Source: Burkholderia sp. BCC1644 (GTDB lineage: Bacteria; Pseudomonadota; Gammaproteobacteria; Burkholderiales; Burkholderiaceae). From it: 64,000 nucleotides of DNA. A program made the translations under genes and the position numbers. Of this stretch, positions 17,949-26,847 are shown piece after piece. The notes below the pieces were generated by a model. That model was not told the origin of the DNA. It saw nothing but the letters and a program-made list of their open reading frames with translations, and did not search any database. The stretch lies in NCBI RefSeq assembly GCF_902833225.1, contig NZ_CADFEI010000007.1, forward strand, positions 186,001 through 250,000, read 5' to 3'. Every line of letters begins with the position of its first letter. Position 1 is the stretch's first letter.

Positions 17949-18521
17949 TCACCCTCGCGGAATCGTGCCGGGTCGCACGTACGCGAGCATGTGCGGCACG
18001 TAGTCGGCCTTGCCGAGTTCGACGCCATGGTGGCGCAGGATCGCGTAAGCGGTGATCGCGTGGAAATTGAACTGCGGCAGCGCCCAGTCGCGCGTGTATT
18101 GTTCGCCCGTCATGTCGAACGCGATCCCGTTCGGCAGTTCGAGGGCGATCGGCAGCGCCGTGCCGCCGTCGAGCGCATCCGGCGCGAGTTCGCCGAGAAA
18201 GGCCAGCGTGCCCGCGATGATCGCCTGCGCGTCGGCGAGCGTGCCGGGCTGCGCGTCCGCATTCCATCCCGCCTCACGCAAGGCCAGCAGCGCAGCCGGC
18301 AACGGTTCGCCGCGCAGCCGGTAGACGGGCTCCATCGCCTGGAAGCACGAGAAGCGCACCTGTGCCGCGAGCGGATACATGTCGGGCGCGAGCTTCAGCG
18401 TCATCGCCGCGTCGGGCGCGTCGCCCGCGGCCTGCCGGTGCGCGACAGCCTTGTCGAGCCACGCGGTCTGTGCGCGCAGCATGTGGGTGAAGGTCGGGAT
18501 GAGAAGTTGAGTCGGTGTCAC
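17949..18521 (-). CDS. DUF1993 family protein
   Basis: The 190-residue protein matches the DUF1993 family: FTHMLRAQTAWLDKA near the N-terminus, LAPDMYPLAAQVRF (about 47-60), and FNFHAITAYAILRHHGVELG near the C-terminus. The family is distantly related to DinB-like helical bundles. The start is a GTG at 18521 (then TPTQLLIPTF) preceded by CAGGAG at a proper distance; an upstream stretch in frame is not conserved. Function is unknown. It lies in the same direction as the phosphatase-like gene, 31 bases before it. Confidence 0.83.
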   Translation of the reverse strand: MTPTQLLIPTFTHMLRAQTAWLDKAVAHRQAAGDAPDAAMTLKLAPDMYPLAAQVRFSCFQAMEPVYRLRGEPLPAALLALREAGWNADAQPGTLADAQAIIAGTLAFLGELAPDALDGGTALPIALELPNGIAFDMTGEQYTRDWALPQFNFHAITAYAILRHHGVELGKADYVPHMLAYVRPGTIPRG

Positions 18522-18706
18522 GCGTGCACTCCTGGGTTGGATTGTCGTTTGCGCCACGATAGCAGCGTCGACGCAAACACGCACCCCGGCCCGGGCGACG
18601 AGCGCGATTCGATGCGGATCCGGCGATCCGGCGCTCCGGCGTTGTAGCGCGTGCGGGTCTCCCCACACGCGGGACGATCACGACGCGCGGCCGTCGCGCC
18701 ACGGCC

Positions 18707-19159
18707 TCAAGGCTTGCCGTGCCGCGCCAGAAACCGGTCGAGCTGCGAAGCGAACGTCTTGCCGTCACGTGCGCTGAACGGCGCCGGGCCGCCGGTGTCG
18801 ATGCCCGCGCTGCGCAACTGGTCCATCATCGCGCGCGTCGACAGGCGTTCCTCGATGTTCTCGCGGCTGAACCAGTTGCCGCGCGGGTCGAGCGCATGCG
18901 CGCCCTTGTCGAGGACGGCGGCAGCCAGCGGGATGTCGGCCGTGATCACGAGATCGCCGGCCTCGACCAGCTCGACGATGCGCGCATCGGCCACGTCGAA
19001 GCCGGCCGGCACCTGCACGGCCTTGATGAACGGCGACGGCGGCGTGCGCAGGAACTGGTTCGCGACCAGCGTCACGCAGATTTCGGCACGACGCGCGGCG
19101 CGAAACAGCATGTCCTTGATGACGGCGGGACACGCGTCGGCATCGACCAGTACTTGCAT
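18707..19159 (-). CDS. YaiI/YqxD family (DUF188) protein
   Basis: The 150-residue protein opens MQVLVDADACPAVIKDMLFR, the signature of the YaiI/YqxD family, and continues with VTLVANQFLRTPPSP, VEAGDLVITADIPLAAAVL and LDPRGNWFSRENIEERLSTR, all strongly conserved in the family. The fold resembles PIN-type nucleases, with Asp residues at 6, 8 and in the TADIPL motif, but no function is established. The start at 19159 removes 16 non-conserved upstream residues. It is separate from the cobalamin genes that begin 61 bases upstream on the same strand. Confidence 0.88.
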   Translation of the reverse strand: MQVLVDADACPAVIKDMLFRAARRAEICVTLVANQFLRTPPSPFIKAVQVPAGFDVADARIVELVEAGDLVITADIPLAAAVLDKGAHALDPRGNWFSRENIEERLSTRAMMDQLRSAGIDTGGPAPFSARDGKTFASQLDRFLARHGKP

Positions 19160-19220
19160 GGCGGGTTTTTCCAGTGGGCAGAAGCAGAAGCGGCGATCAT
19201 ATCGCACCGCCGGCCGGCCA

Positions 19221-19742
19221 TCAGCCCGCGAGATCCGTGCGAAGCGCGTCGGCCGTCATCCATTGCGCGCCCCATGCGGCGGCGAGCCGCGCGCCCTGCC
19301 CGATCCGCACGGCCGCATCGTCGAAGTCGACGAACACGACGTGATCGGCCGCCGCGGGCTTGGCCGGCATCTCGCGCGTACGCCCGTCGGACAGCACCCA
19401 AAGCCAGCGCTCTTTGCCGGGCTCGCGCCGCGCATCGCGCGCGAGCAACTGCGCGGCGGCCGCGATGCCGTCCGCGAGCGGCGTGCCGCCGCCGCCGTCG
19501 ACCGGTTCGAGCCAGCGCGCATTCCACCAGCGCGGCACGGCCGGGCCGAACCGCCGTGCGGCGCCTTGACCGCCGAAGCAGATCAGCGCGGTTTCGACAC
19601 GCGCGCGTGCAGCCTGATCGAAATACGCGACGATCAGCCCCTTCGCGAGCGCGAGCCGGTCGTGCGACAGCATCGACGCCGAACAGTCAAGCACGAAGCA
19701 ATGCAGCGCATGCGGCGTGCCCGCGCGTTGCCGGAAGCGCAC
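19221..19742 (-). CDS. VWA-domain protein, ChlD/CobT-like chelatase subunit
   Basis: The visible frame encodes a von Willebrand A domain: HCFVLDCSASMLSHDRLALA (about residues 14-33) is the metal-ion site (DxSxS), with TPLADGIAAAAQLL and LWVLSDGRTREM further on. Such proteins pair with the AAA+ subunit encoded just upstream to power metal insertion by CobN. The GTG at 19742 is the only standard start; however, family-like sequence (WPATLAAKRGGPLRQEH) continues upstream in the same frame to a CTG at 19899-19901 that overlaps the stop of the AAA+ gene. Translation therefore probably begins there, giving 226 residues. See the finding. Confidence 0.75.
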   Translation of the reverse strand: MRFRQRAGTPHALHCFVLDCSASMLSHDRLALAKGLIVAYFDQAARARVETALICFGGQGAARRFGPAVPRWWNARWLEPVDGGGGTPLADGIAAAAQLLARDARREPGKERWLWVLSDGRTREMPAKPAAADHVVFVDFDDAAVRIGQGARLAAAWGAQWMTADALRTDLAG

Positions 19743-19897
19743 ATGCTCTTGACGCAGCGGGCCACCGCGCTTCGCGGCGAGCGTCGCCGGCCACGCAACG
19801 GCCGTGCCCGCGCGTGCCGTGCCCGGGACGCGCGCGGCCGCGCCTGACTGCCATCGAGGACCGCGAACGGCGTTCGCGGCGGCGCCGGCTCGATGGC

Positions 19898-20974
19898 TCA
19901 GCGTTTTTTTAGCGGCAGCGGCACGACGCTTTTCACGTCGCGCAGCCCGGCCGGCTCGGGCCGCAGGTAGCCCCAGTCGCCCTGCGCGACGGCGGTGTCG
20001 TTCCCGGTTGTGCCCGGTTGATCTTCCGGCCGCTGGCGCGCATCCGGCGGCGAACGATCGTCGCGTTCACCGTTTTGTTGCGACGATCCGTGCGACGGCG
20101 GCGTACCCGCATGGCGCCGGTGCCGCAGCACGGCCTGCGCCACGCGCTCCACATGCGACACCGTCACCGCGTCGGCCTGTTCCAGCGCGGCGAGCGCACG
20201 CGCGGCGCGCAGCATCACGAGATCGGCACGCAGCCCGTCGACGGCCGCATCGATGCACAGCGCGCTGACGCGCGCATGGACCGCATCGTCGAAATCAAGC
20301 GTCGCCAGCCGTGCGCGCGCCGCGTGGATCCGGTCGCCGAGCGCGTGCTGCGCGGATGCGTGACGTGCACGGAACGCATCCGGATCGAGATCGAATGCCA
20401 GCCGCGCCTTCACGATCCGCTCGCGCTGCGCAGCGTCGAAACAGTTCTCCAGTTCGACCATCAACCCGAAACGGTCGAGCAGTTGCGGGCGCAGCTCGCC
20501 CTCCTCGGGATTCATCGTGCCGACCAGCACGAAGCGCGCGTCGTGCGCGTGCGACACGCCATCGCGCTCGACGATGTTCACGCCGCTCGCGGCGACGTCC
20601 AGCAGCGTATCGACGAGCCCGTCGGCGAGCAGGTTCACTTCGTCGACGTACAACACGCCGAGATGCGCCCTCGCGAGCAGGCCCGGCCGGAAGCGCACGC
20701 CGTTCTCGGCCAGTGCATGCGCGAGATCGAGCGTGCCCGTCACCTGTTCGTCGCTCGCCGACAGCGGCAGCGTGACGAACTGCCCTTCGGGCAACAGCTC
20801 CGCGAGGCCGCGCGCGGCGGTCGATTTCGCGGTGCCGCGCGGGCCGCTCACGAGCACGCCGCCGAGCGACGGGTCGATTGCGGCGAGCAGCAGCGCCTGC
20901 TGCAACGCATCCTGCGCGACCAGCGCCGCAAACGGAAAGACCGCGCGGGCGCGGTGCGTCGTCGGATCGGTCAT
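19898..20974 (-). CDS. AAA+ chelatase subunit, ChlI/BchI-like
   Basis: The 358-residue ATPase has Walker A as VLVSGPRGTAKST (about residues 38-50), Walker B with sensor region in VLYVDEVNLLADGLVDTLLD, and VGTMNPEEGELRPQLLDRFG, all diagnostic of magnesium-chelatase subunit I. The last 70 residues are low-complexity (Ser/Gln/Asp-rich). Next to cobN it most likely serves as the motor subunit of a cobaltochelatase in place of CobS. The ATG at 20974 has a GGAGG site and overlaps the cobN stop (ATGA). The stop is followed in overlapping frame by the VWA gene. Confidence 0.88.
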   Translation of the reverse strand: MTDPTTHRARAVFPFAALVAQDALQQALLLAAIDPSLGGVLVSGPRGTAKSTAARGLAELLPEGQFVTLPLSASDEQVTGTLDLAHALAENGVRFRPGLLARAHLGVLYVDEVNLLADGLVDTLLDVAASGVNIVERDGVSHAHDARFVLVGTMNPEEGELRPQLLDRFGLMVELENCFDAAQRERIVKARLAFDLDPDAFRARHASAQHALGDRIHAARARLATLDFDDAVHARVSALCIDAAVDGLRADLVMLRAARALAALEQADAVTVSHVERVAQAVLRHRRHAGTPPSHGSSQQNGERDDRSPPDARQRPEDQPGTTGNDTAVAQGDWGYLRPEPAGLRDVKSVVPLPLKKR

Positions 20975-23900
20975 CGCCGTCCTCCTTCCTGAAGTTGTTC
21001 GCTCGCGAGCCAGACCGCCTCGATCCGCTCGCGATAGTCGCCCGGCTGCTGCCACAGGCCGCGCTGCATCGCCTCGACGAAGCGTTCGCAAATGCCGTGC
21101 AGCGCTTTCGGGTTGTGCCGTTCGAGGAATGCGCGGGTGGCGTCGTCGAACAGGTACGCGTCGGCGACGAGCGCGTACTGGTGGTCGGACAGCACGCGCG
21201 CGGTCGCGTCATAACCGTACAGGTAGTCGACGGTCGCGGCCATCTCGGCCGCGCCCTTGTAACCGTGACGCTTCACGCCATCGAGCCATTTGGGGTTGAC
21301 GACGCGCGAGCGGATCACGCGCGCGATTTCCTCGCGCAGCGTGCGCATCTTCGGCGCGACCGGGTTCGCATGGTCGCCGTGGTAGATGCTCGGCTGCTGC
21401 CCGGACAGGTGCCGCACGGCCGCCGTCATCCCGCCCTGGAACTGGTAGTAGTCGTTCGAATCGAGGATGTCGTGCTCGCGGCTGTCCTGGTTCTGCACGA
21501 CGACATCGATCGTCGCGAGCCGTTCGCCGAACACGTCGGCCGCCGCGTCGCCCGCGCTGTTCTGCGCGTACGCATGGCCGCCCCACTGGCAGTACGCATC
21601 GGCGAGATCGGCGTCGGTCTGCCAGCGGCGCTGGTCGATCAGGTCCTGCAGGCCCGCGCCGTAGCTGCCCGGCCGCGCACCGAACACGCGCCAGCCGGCG
21701 CGACGCCGCGCTTCGTCCGGCGCCATGCCCTGCGCGAGCCATTTCGCGCGTTCGCGCTCGATGCGTGCGCGGATCGGGTTCAGCGCCTCGGGCTCGTCGA
21801 GCGCGGCCACCGCCTGCACGGCCGCGTCGAACAGGTGCATCAGGTTCGGGAACGCATCGCGGAAGAAGCCCGACACACGCAGCGTCACGTCGATGCGCGG
21901 CCGGTCGAAGATCTCGATCGGCAGGATCTCGAAGTCGGTCACGCGATGACTGCCGTGCGCCCATTTCGGTCGCACGCCGAGCAGCGCGAATGCCTGCGCG
22001 ATGTCGTCGCCGCCCGTACGCATCGTCGCCGTGCCCCATACCGACAGGCCGATCGCGCGCGGATAGTCGCCGTGATCCTGCAGATGGCGCTCGATCAGCT
22101 GCTGCGCGGATTTCAGGCCGAGCGACCAGGCGGCTTGCGTCGGCACCGCACGCGTGTCGACCGAGTAGAAGTTGCGGCCGGTCGGCAGCACGTCGGGGCG
22201 GCCGCGCGACGGCGAGCCGCTCGGCCCCGGCGGCACGAAACGGCCGTCGAGCCCGCGCAAAAGCTGGCGCATTTCCTCGCTGCCGCACGCGTCGAGCGCG
22301 GGCAGCAGCGTCGCGCGGACGCGCTCGATCACCGCGAGCGTGTGCGGCCATTCGCCGGACGGTATCGCGTCGGCGCCAGGGTTGCCGCCATCGGCCGCAC
22401 ACAGTCCGTCCAGCCATCGCTGTGCAAGCCGTTCGAGCCGCTCGCGCGTATCGCCCGCATGGCGCCACGGCGATGCGTCGAGCGCCTGCAGGACCGCCGG
22501 GCGCGGGCCGGCCCACGGCGCGGCCCAGTCGGCCGCGAGCGGATCGAAGTCGCCGCCGAGCGCGAGATCGCGCGCCAGCGCGCCGATCAGCCCCGCGCGA
22601 GCGCCCTTGCCGTCGCCGACCGGAAAACGCGCGAGCGCGAGCAGCGTGTCGCGACGCTGGCGATCGGCCGGCGACAGGCCGAATACGTGCAGCCCGTCGC
22701 GAATCTGCGCTTCCTTCAATTCGCACAGCCATGCGTCGACGCGCGTCAGCAGCGCATCCTCGTCGCCCGCATCGCGCGGCGGCGACACGCTCAGTTCGTC
22801 ATGCAGACGATGCTCGGCGATGGTCGCAAGGATCGTCTTGCGCAGCAGCTTCGCGCGCCGCGCATCGACCATCAGCGCTTCGTAGTATTCGTCGACCTGC
22901 CGCTCGAGATCCTGCAGCGGGCCGTAATTTTCCGCGCGCGTGAGCGGCGGCATCAGGTGATCGATGATCACGGCCTGCGCACGGCGCTTCGCCTGGCTGC
23001 CCTCGCCCGGATCGTTGACGATGAACGGATACAGGTGCGGCAGCGGCCCGAGCGTCAGGTCAGGCCAGCACGCGTCGGACAGCGCGACGCTCTTGCCCGG
23101 CAGCCATTCGAGATTGCCGTGCTTGCCGAGATGGATGACGGCGTCGATGCGATACGCATCGCGCAGCCAGAAATAGAACGCGAGATACGCGTGCGGCGGC
23201 ACGAGATCCGCGTCGTGGTAGCTCGCATAGTCGTTCTCGCCGCGCGAGCGCGACGGCTGGATGCCGACGAACACGTTGCCCGCGCGCCAGCCGGCGATCG
23301 TGAAGCGCCCTTGCCGCAGTGTCGGGTCGGCTTCGGGCGGCCCCCAGCGTTCGTTCAGCGCGTCGCGCACGGACGCCGGCAGCCGCGTGAAACGCGCAAC
23401 GTAGTCGGCCAGCGGGAAGCTCTGGAACGCGGGCCGCAATGCATGCACGGCCGCGTCGTTGGTCACGCCTTCGGTGAGCCGGGCGATCAGCGCGTCGCCG
23501 TCGGGCGGCAGGTCAGCCAGCGCGTAGCCCGCGTCGCGCAGCGCCGCGAGCACGCGCAGCGCGGACGCCGGCGTGTCGAGCCCGACGCCGTTGCCGATCC
23601 GCCCTTCGCTTTGCGGATAGTTCGCGAGAATCAGCGCGACGCGCTTGTCGCCATTGTCGAGCGTGCGCAGCCGGCACCAGCCGCGCGCAAGCGCAGCGAC
23701 GAACGCGATCCGCTCGGCGTCCGGCTGGTAGCGCACGACATCGACCTCGGTGTGCGGGCACCGATACGCGAGCCCCTTGAAGCTCACCGCGCGCGTGACG
23801 ATCCGGCCGTCGACTTCGGGCAACGCGATGTGCATCGCGATGTCACGCGCATGCAGGCCCTGGTTGTCGGCCACCCAGGCGTCGCGATTGCCGCCGGACA

Positions 23901-24780
23901 GGATCACCTGCAGCACCGGCGCGTCGCCGGCGAGCACGTCGTGTTCGGGGCTGTCGATCGCGCCGGCCGCGAACGCGGTCGTGTTCAGCACGAGCGCGAC
24001 GTCGTGCGTGTCGCAGAGCTGCGTGATGACTTCGCGGCTCACCGCATCCTTCAGCGACGTCACCGCGATCGGCAGCGGATTCAACCCTTCGTCGACGAGC
24101 GCATCGGCCAGCGCATCGAACACGGCCGTGTTCGCGGCCTGCCAGTGCGCGCGATAGAACAGGATCGCGACGACGGGCGCACCGGGCGTCCAGCGCGGCC
24201 GCCAGTCGTCGACGCTCGCGCGGTCGCGCGCCGGGTGATACAGCGCGGCGGCCGGCAGCGGGCGCGGCAACTCGGGTTCGTCGCCGAACCCGAGCGTATG
24301 GAAGGCGATGCTGCGCAGCAGCGCGTCGGCGTTGTGCACGCCGCCCTCGCGCAGATAGCGCCACCACAGCCGGCACAGATCCGGCGCGACGGTGCTCTTC
24401 GCGACGAGGTTCGGATCTTCCTGCAGGTCGCCCGAGAACATCGCGAGCTGCTGCCCGCGCTTCGATGCGAGCGACACGGCCTGCTCGATCCCGTACGGCC
24501 AGTACGCTTCGCCGCCGAGATGATCGATCACGACCGTCTTCGCGTGGCGCAGCACGTCGTCAACGTAGAAATCGACCGACGCCGGCTGGCGCAGGAACGT
24601 GACGTTCGCGAGCCGCACGCTCGGGAACCCGGCCGGCAACTGCGGCACGACGCTCGCGAGCAGCGACAGCGTCGTGTCGGCCGAACTCAGGATCACGATG
24701 TCGGCCGGCTGCTGGTCGATCCGGACGACGCCCTGCGTATCGTCGACGAAGCCGCCCGGCGTGGTGCGCAGCAGATGCAT
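20971..24780 (-). CDS. cobN: Cobaltochelatase subunit CobN
   Basis: This 1269-residue protein is the large, porphyrin-binding subunit that inserts cobalt into hydrogenobyrinate a,c-diamide in the late-cobalt route. Full-length similarity to CobN/BchH includes MHLLRTTPGGFVDDTQGV at the start, ALILANYPQSEGRIGNGVGL (about 377-396), AVIHLGKHGNLEWLPGKSVA (about 552-571), and near the end GYDATARVLSDHQYAL. The length is typical. It follows cobW by 6 bases and overlaps the ChlI-like gene by 4. The operon as a whole lies behind a cobalamin riboswitch at 26221-26452. Confidence 0.96.
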   Translation of the reverse strand: MHLLRTTPGGFVDDTQGVVRIDQQPADIVILSSADTTLSLLASVVPQLPAGFPSVRLANVTFLRQPASVDFYVDDVLRHAKTVVIDHLGGEAYWPYGIEQAVSLASKRGQQLAMFSGDLQEDPNLVAKSTVAPDLCRLWWRYLREGGVHNADALLRSIAFHTLGFGDEPELPRPLPAAALYHPARDRASVDDWRPRWTPGAPVVAILFYRAHWQAANTAVFDALADALVDEGLNPLPIAVTSLKDAVSREVITQLCDTHDVALVLNTTAFAAGAIDSPEHDVLAGDAPVLQVILSGGNRDAWVADNQGLHARDIAMHIALPEVDGRIVTRAVSFKGLAYRCPHTEVDVVRYQPDAERIAFVAALARGWCRLRTLDNGDKRVALILANYPQSEGRIGNGVGLDTPASALRVLAALRDAGYALADLPPDGDALIARLTEGVTNDAAVHALRPAFQSFPLADYVARFTRLPASVRDALNERWGPPEADPTLRQGRFTIAGWRAGNVFVGIQPSRSRGENDYASYHDADLVPPHAYLAFYFWLRDAYRIDAVIHLGKHGNLEWLPGKSVALSDACWPDLTLGPLPHLYPFIVNDPGEGSQAKRRAQAVIIDHLMPPLTRAENYGPLQDLERQVDEYYEALMVDARRAKLLRKTILATIAEHRLHDELSVSPPRDAGDEDALLTRVDAWLCELKEAQIRDGLHVFGLSPADRQRRDTLLALARFPVGDGKGARAGLIGALARDLALGGDFDPLAADWAAPWAGPRPAVLQALDASPWRHAGDTRERLERLAQRWLDGLCAADGGNPGADAIPSGEWPHTLAVIERVRATLLPALDACGSEEMRQLLRGLDGRFVPPGPSGSPSRGRPDVLPTGRNFYSVDTRAVPTQAAWSLGLKSAQQLIERHLQDHGDYPRAIGLSVWGTATMRTGGDDIAQAFALLGVRPKWAHGSHRVTDFEILPIEIFDRPRIDVTLRVSGFFRDAFPNLMHLFDAAVQAVAALDEPEALNPIRARIERERAKWLAQGMAPDEARRRAGWRVFGARPGSYGAGLQDLIDQRRWQTDADLADAYCQWGGHAYAQNSAGDAAADVFGERLATIDVVVQNQDSREHDILDSNDYYQFQGGMTAAVRHLSGQQPSIYHGDHANPVAPKMRTLREEIARVIRSRVVNPKWLDGVKRHGYKGAAEMAATVDYLYGYDATARVLSDHQYALVADAYLFDDATRAFLERHNPKALHGICERFVEAMQRGLWQQPGDYRERIEAVWLASEQLQEGGRR

Positions 24781-24786
24781 CGTGCG

Positions 24787-25875
24787 TTACGCCTGTTGCG
24801 GCTCGGCCGCGCACGCGGCGTCGAACGCGCGTTGCAGCGCGGCCGCGTCGAGATCCTCGCCGATCAGCACGAAGCGGCTCGCGCGCGTTTCGCCGTCCTG
24901 CCAGCGACGGTCGAAATAGCTGTCGAAGCGGCGGCCGACGCCCTGGATCACGAGCCGCATCGGCGCGCCGGGCAGCGCGGCGAAGCCCTTCGCGCGGTAG
25001 ATCGTGTGCGCTTCGACGACCCGCTGCAGCGCGGCGATCGTCGCCTCGCGCGTGCCGGCGTCGCCCGACACGACCACCGAGTCGAAATCGTCGTGATGGT
25101 GATCGTGATCGCCGTCTTCGGCCGAGCCATGATGGTCGTGACGCAGATGGATCGTTTCTTCCGATGCCGATTCGAGACCGAGCAGCATCGCGAGGTCGAG
25201 CTCGCCGCGCGTCGCGCGCACGATCTTCACCTGCGGCGGGATCTCGTCGCGGATCGCGGTTTCGATCTGCGCGAATTCCGCATCGCCGACGAGATCGGCC
25301 TTGTTCACGATCACGAGATCGGCGGACGACAGCTGATCGGCGAACAGTTCGTGCAGCGGCGATTCGTGGTCGAGGTTCGGATCGGCGCGGCGCTGCGCGT
25401 CGACAGCCTGCGGGTTTTCCGCGAACTGGCCGCTCGCGGCGGCCGGGCCGTCGACGACGGTCACGACCGCGTCGACCGTGAAGCTGTTGCGAATCGTCGG
25501 CCAGTTGAACGCCTGCACGAGCGGCTTCGGCAGTGCGAGGCCCGACGTCTCGATCAGCACGTGGTCGATGTCCGCGCGGCGCTCGACGAGCGCTTCCATC
25601 ACCGGATAGAACTCTTCCTGCACGGTGCAGCACAGGCAGCCGTTCGCGAGTTCGTAGAGCTGGCCCGACGCTTCGCCCTGCGCGCCCTCGGCATCCTCGC
25701 AGCCGATGCCGCAGCCCTTGAGGATCTCGCCGTCGATGCCGAGTTCGCCGAATTCGTTGACGATCACCGCGATGCGGCGGCCTTCGGCGTGCTGCAGGAT
25801 GTGGCGCATCAGCGTCGTCTTGCCGCTGCCGAGAAAGCCCGTGACGATCGTGACGGGAAGCTTGCGTAGGGTCAT
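24787..25875 (-). CDS. cobW: CobW-family GTP-dependent metal chaperone
   Basis: The 362-residue G3E-family GTPase has the P-loop VTGFLGSGKTTLMRHIL (about residues 10-26), the metal-binding motif NGCLCCTVQEEF (about 78-89; the GCLCC cysteines are the CxCC site), and VNKADLVG as the guanine-specificity motif. A His/Asp-rich stretch (RHDHHGSAEDGDHDHHHDDF, about 245-264) could bind metal. Placed just before cobN in a B12-riboswitch operon, it is expected to deliver cobalt to the chelatase. The start at 25875 has a weak purine-rich site. Zinc-type relatives (ZigA/YeiR) exist, but the context favours CobW. Confidence 0.92.
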   Translation of the reverse strand: MTLRKLPVTIVTGFLGSGKTTLMRHILQHAEGRRIAVIVNEFGELGIDGEILKGCGIGCEDAEGAQGEASGQLYELANGCLCCTVQEEFYPVMEALVERRADIDHVLIETSGLALPKPLVQAFNWPTIRNSFTVDAVVTVVDGPAAASGQFAENPQAVDAQRRADPNLDHESPLHELFADQLSSADLVIVNKADLVGDAEFAQIETAIRDEIPPQVKIVRATRGELDLAMLLGLESASEETIHLRHDHHGSAEDGDHDHHHDDFDSVVVSGDAGTREATIAALQRVVEAHTIYRAKGFAALPGAPMRLVIQGVGRRFDSYFDRRWQDGETRASRFVLIGEDLDAAALQRAFDAACAAEPQQA

Positions 25876-25900
25876 GGTAGGTCCGGTGTCGAAGAGGGAA

Positions 25901-26017
25901 TCAGGACGGGATCGTCGCGTCGGTGGCGGCGAGGCAATTCAGCGGGCGAAGCGCAGGACGATCGCCGCGTGATTCGCGCGGACGGCCGCACGACGGGCGG
26001 AACAACGATTCGGACAT
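25901..26017 (-). CDS. Possible 38-residue leader ORF between riboswitch and cobW
   Basis: An ATG at 26017 with AAGGAAGCACC before it opens a short frame, MSESLFRPSCGRPRESRGDR and on to residue 38, ending 25 bases before cobW. It has no recognised family, transmembrane segment or signal. It lies on the riboswitch-controlled transcript, which makes a small metal- or B12-related protein or a translational leader conceivable, but chance cannot be excluded. Confidence 0.3.
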   Translation of the reverse strand: MSESLFRPSCGRPRESRGDRPALRPLNCLAATDATIPS

Positions 26018-26185
26018 GGTGCTTCCTTGCGAACGGTCGACATCGTGAATGCCAACACGGCTACCGCCGGCCCGGCCCGTGCCGCCTGCCGTTCGCCGCG
26101 TGGGCCCGGGCGCATTCGCGCGGGGGCCGATCGGCGGAGACAGCGGGAAACACCGGGCGTCGGGCCTGCTGCGGCCGTGGACGAT

Positions 26186-26205
26186 GCGCCGCCTCCCCGC
26201 GGCGC
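26186..26205 (-). promoter_or_regulatory. Hairpin after the minus-strand riboswitch
   Basis: GCGCCGC (26186-26192) and GCGGCGC (26199-26205) are perfect 7-base arms around a 6-base loop, starting 15 bases after the aptamer in transcription order. It may be part of the expression platform of the cobW riboswitch. No U-run follows, so it is not a standard terminator. Confidence 0.4.
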
Positions 26206-26220
26206 TGAACCCCAACGTTT

Positions 26221-26452
26221 AGGCCGGTATCCGGGCTGGCGAACACGCCGCTTCGCCTTCCCGGATGCATGCGGCATCCAGTGGCGGTCGTCCGCCTGCA
26301 CGAGACAGGCGGCGAAGCGGCGCTGCATCGCGTTGCGCGCGACACGTTCGCTTACCGTTGCGGGGGCAGCACAGGTTGGCTCGACTGCGATGCAGGCAGG
26401 CTCCCTGTTTCCCGTTTAACTGCGCGCGCCGGAGCGGCACGCGCGAGCACCA
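26221..26452 (-). promoter_or_regulatory. Cobalamin riboswitch upstream of cobW-cobN operon
   Basis: Read on the complement, the elements are GGTGCTCGC (around 26452), GCAGTTAAACGGGAAACAGG (about 26403-26422), GCTGCCCCCGCAACGGTAAG (about 26355-26374), GATGCCGCATG followed by CCGGGAAGGCGAAG (about 26245-26280), and the B12 box GCCAGCCCGGATACCGGCC (about 26222-26241). All are in the right order for the AdoCbl aptamer. The downstream genes cobW, cobN and chelatase subunits fit B12 repression. It is nearly a mirror image of the plus-strand copy 150 bases away. Confidence 0.93.
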
Positions 26453-26599
26453 AAACGCGTGCGAGTGTAGGCGGCGGTGCGGGGAGCGTCAAGGCGGCAT
26501 GGGCGGCCGGGCTGCGTTGCGCACCACCCGTGCGCCGCGCCGGAGGCCGTCCGTGGCCGGTTCGCGCGGGCGAGCCGTGTGCTATCGTAGCGCCGCGTT

Positions 26600-26803
26600 C
26601 GGTGCTCGCATGCGCATTCCGCGCATGCAGTTAAACGGGAAACAGGAGGCGGACGTCCGCCCGGCCTGTGCTGTCCCCGCAACGGTACGCCGCCCGCGCG
26701 ACGCGCTCCCCGCGCACGCGCCCAGGCCGCCCGCGATGCCACTGCCCTTCACCGGGCGGGAAGGCTGCGGCCTGGCAAGCGGCCAGCCCGGATACCGGCC
26801 GAC
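26600..26803 (+). promoter_or_regulatory. Cobalamin riboswitch upstream of cobA operon
   Basis: The plus strand holds GGTGCTCGC (26601), GCAGTTAAACGGGAAACAGG (26628-26647), GCTGTCCCCGCAACGGTACG (about 26671-26690), GATGCCACTGCCC then CCGGGCGGGAAGGCTGCGG (about 26733-26770), and the B12 box GCCAGCCCGGATACCGGCC (26782-26800). This is a full AdoCbl aptamer in front of cobA-cobE-cobO-cobB. Its core is almost identical to the divergent copy at 26221-26452, suggesting duplication. Confidence 0.93.
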
Positions 26804-26847
26804 GCAAGGGGCGAGCCCGATGCTCGCCGAACGCCCGATCCGCGGGG

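Noticed and set aside
20878..25869. Plus-strand open frame of about 1660 codons opposite cobN and cobW
   Set aside because: Antisense shadow; CobN and CobW motifs are unambiguous on the minus strand.
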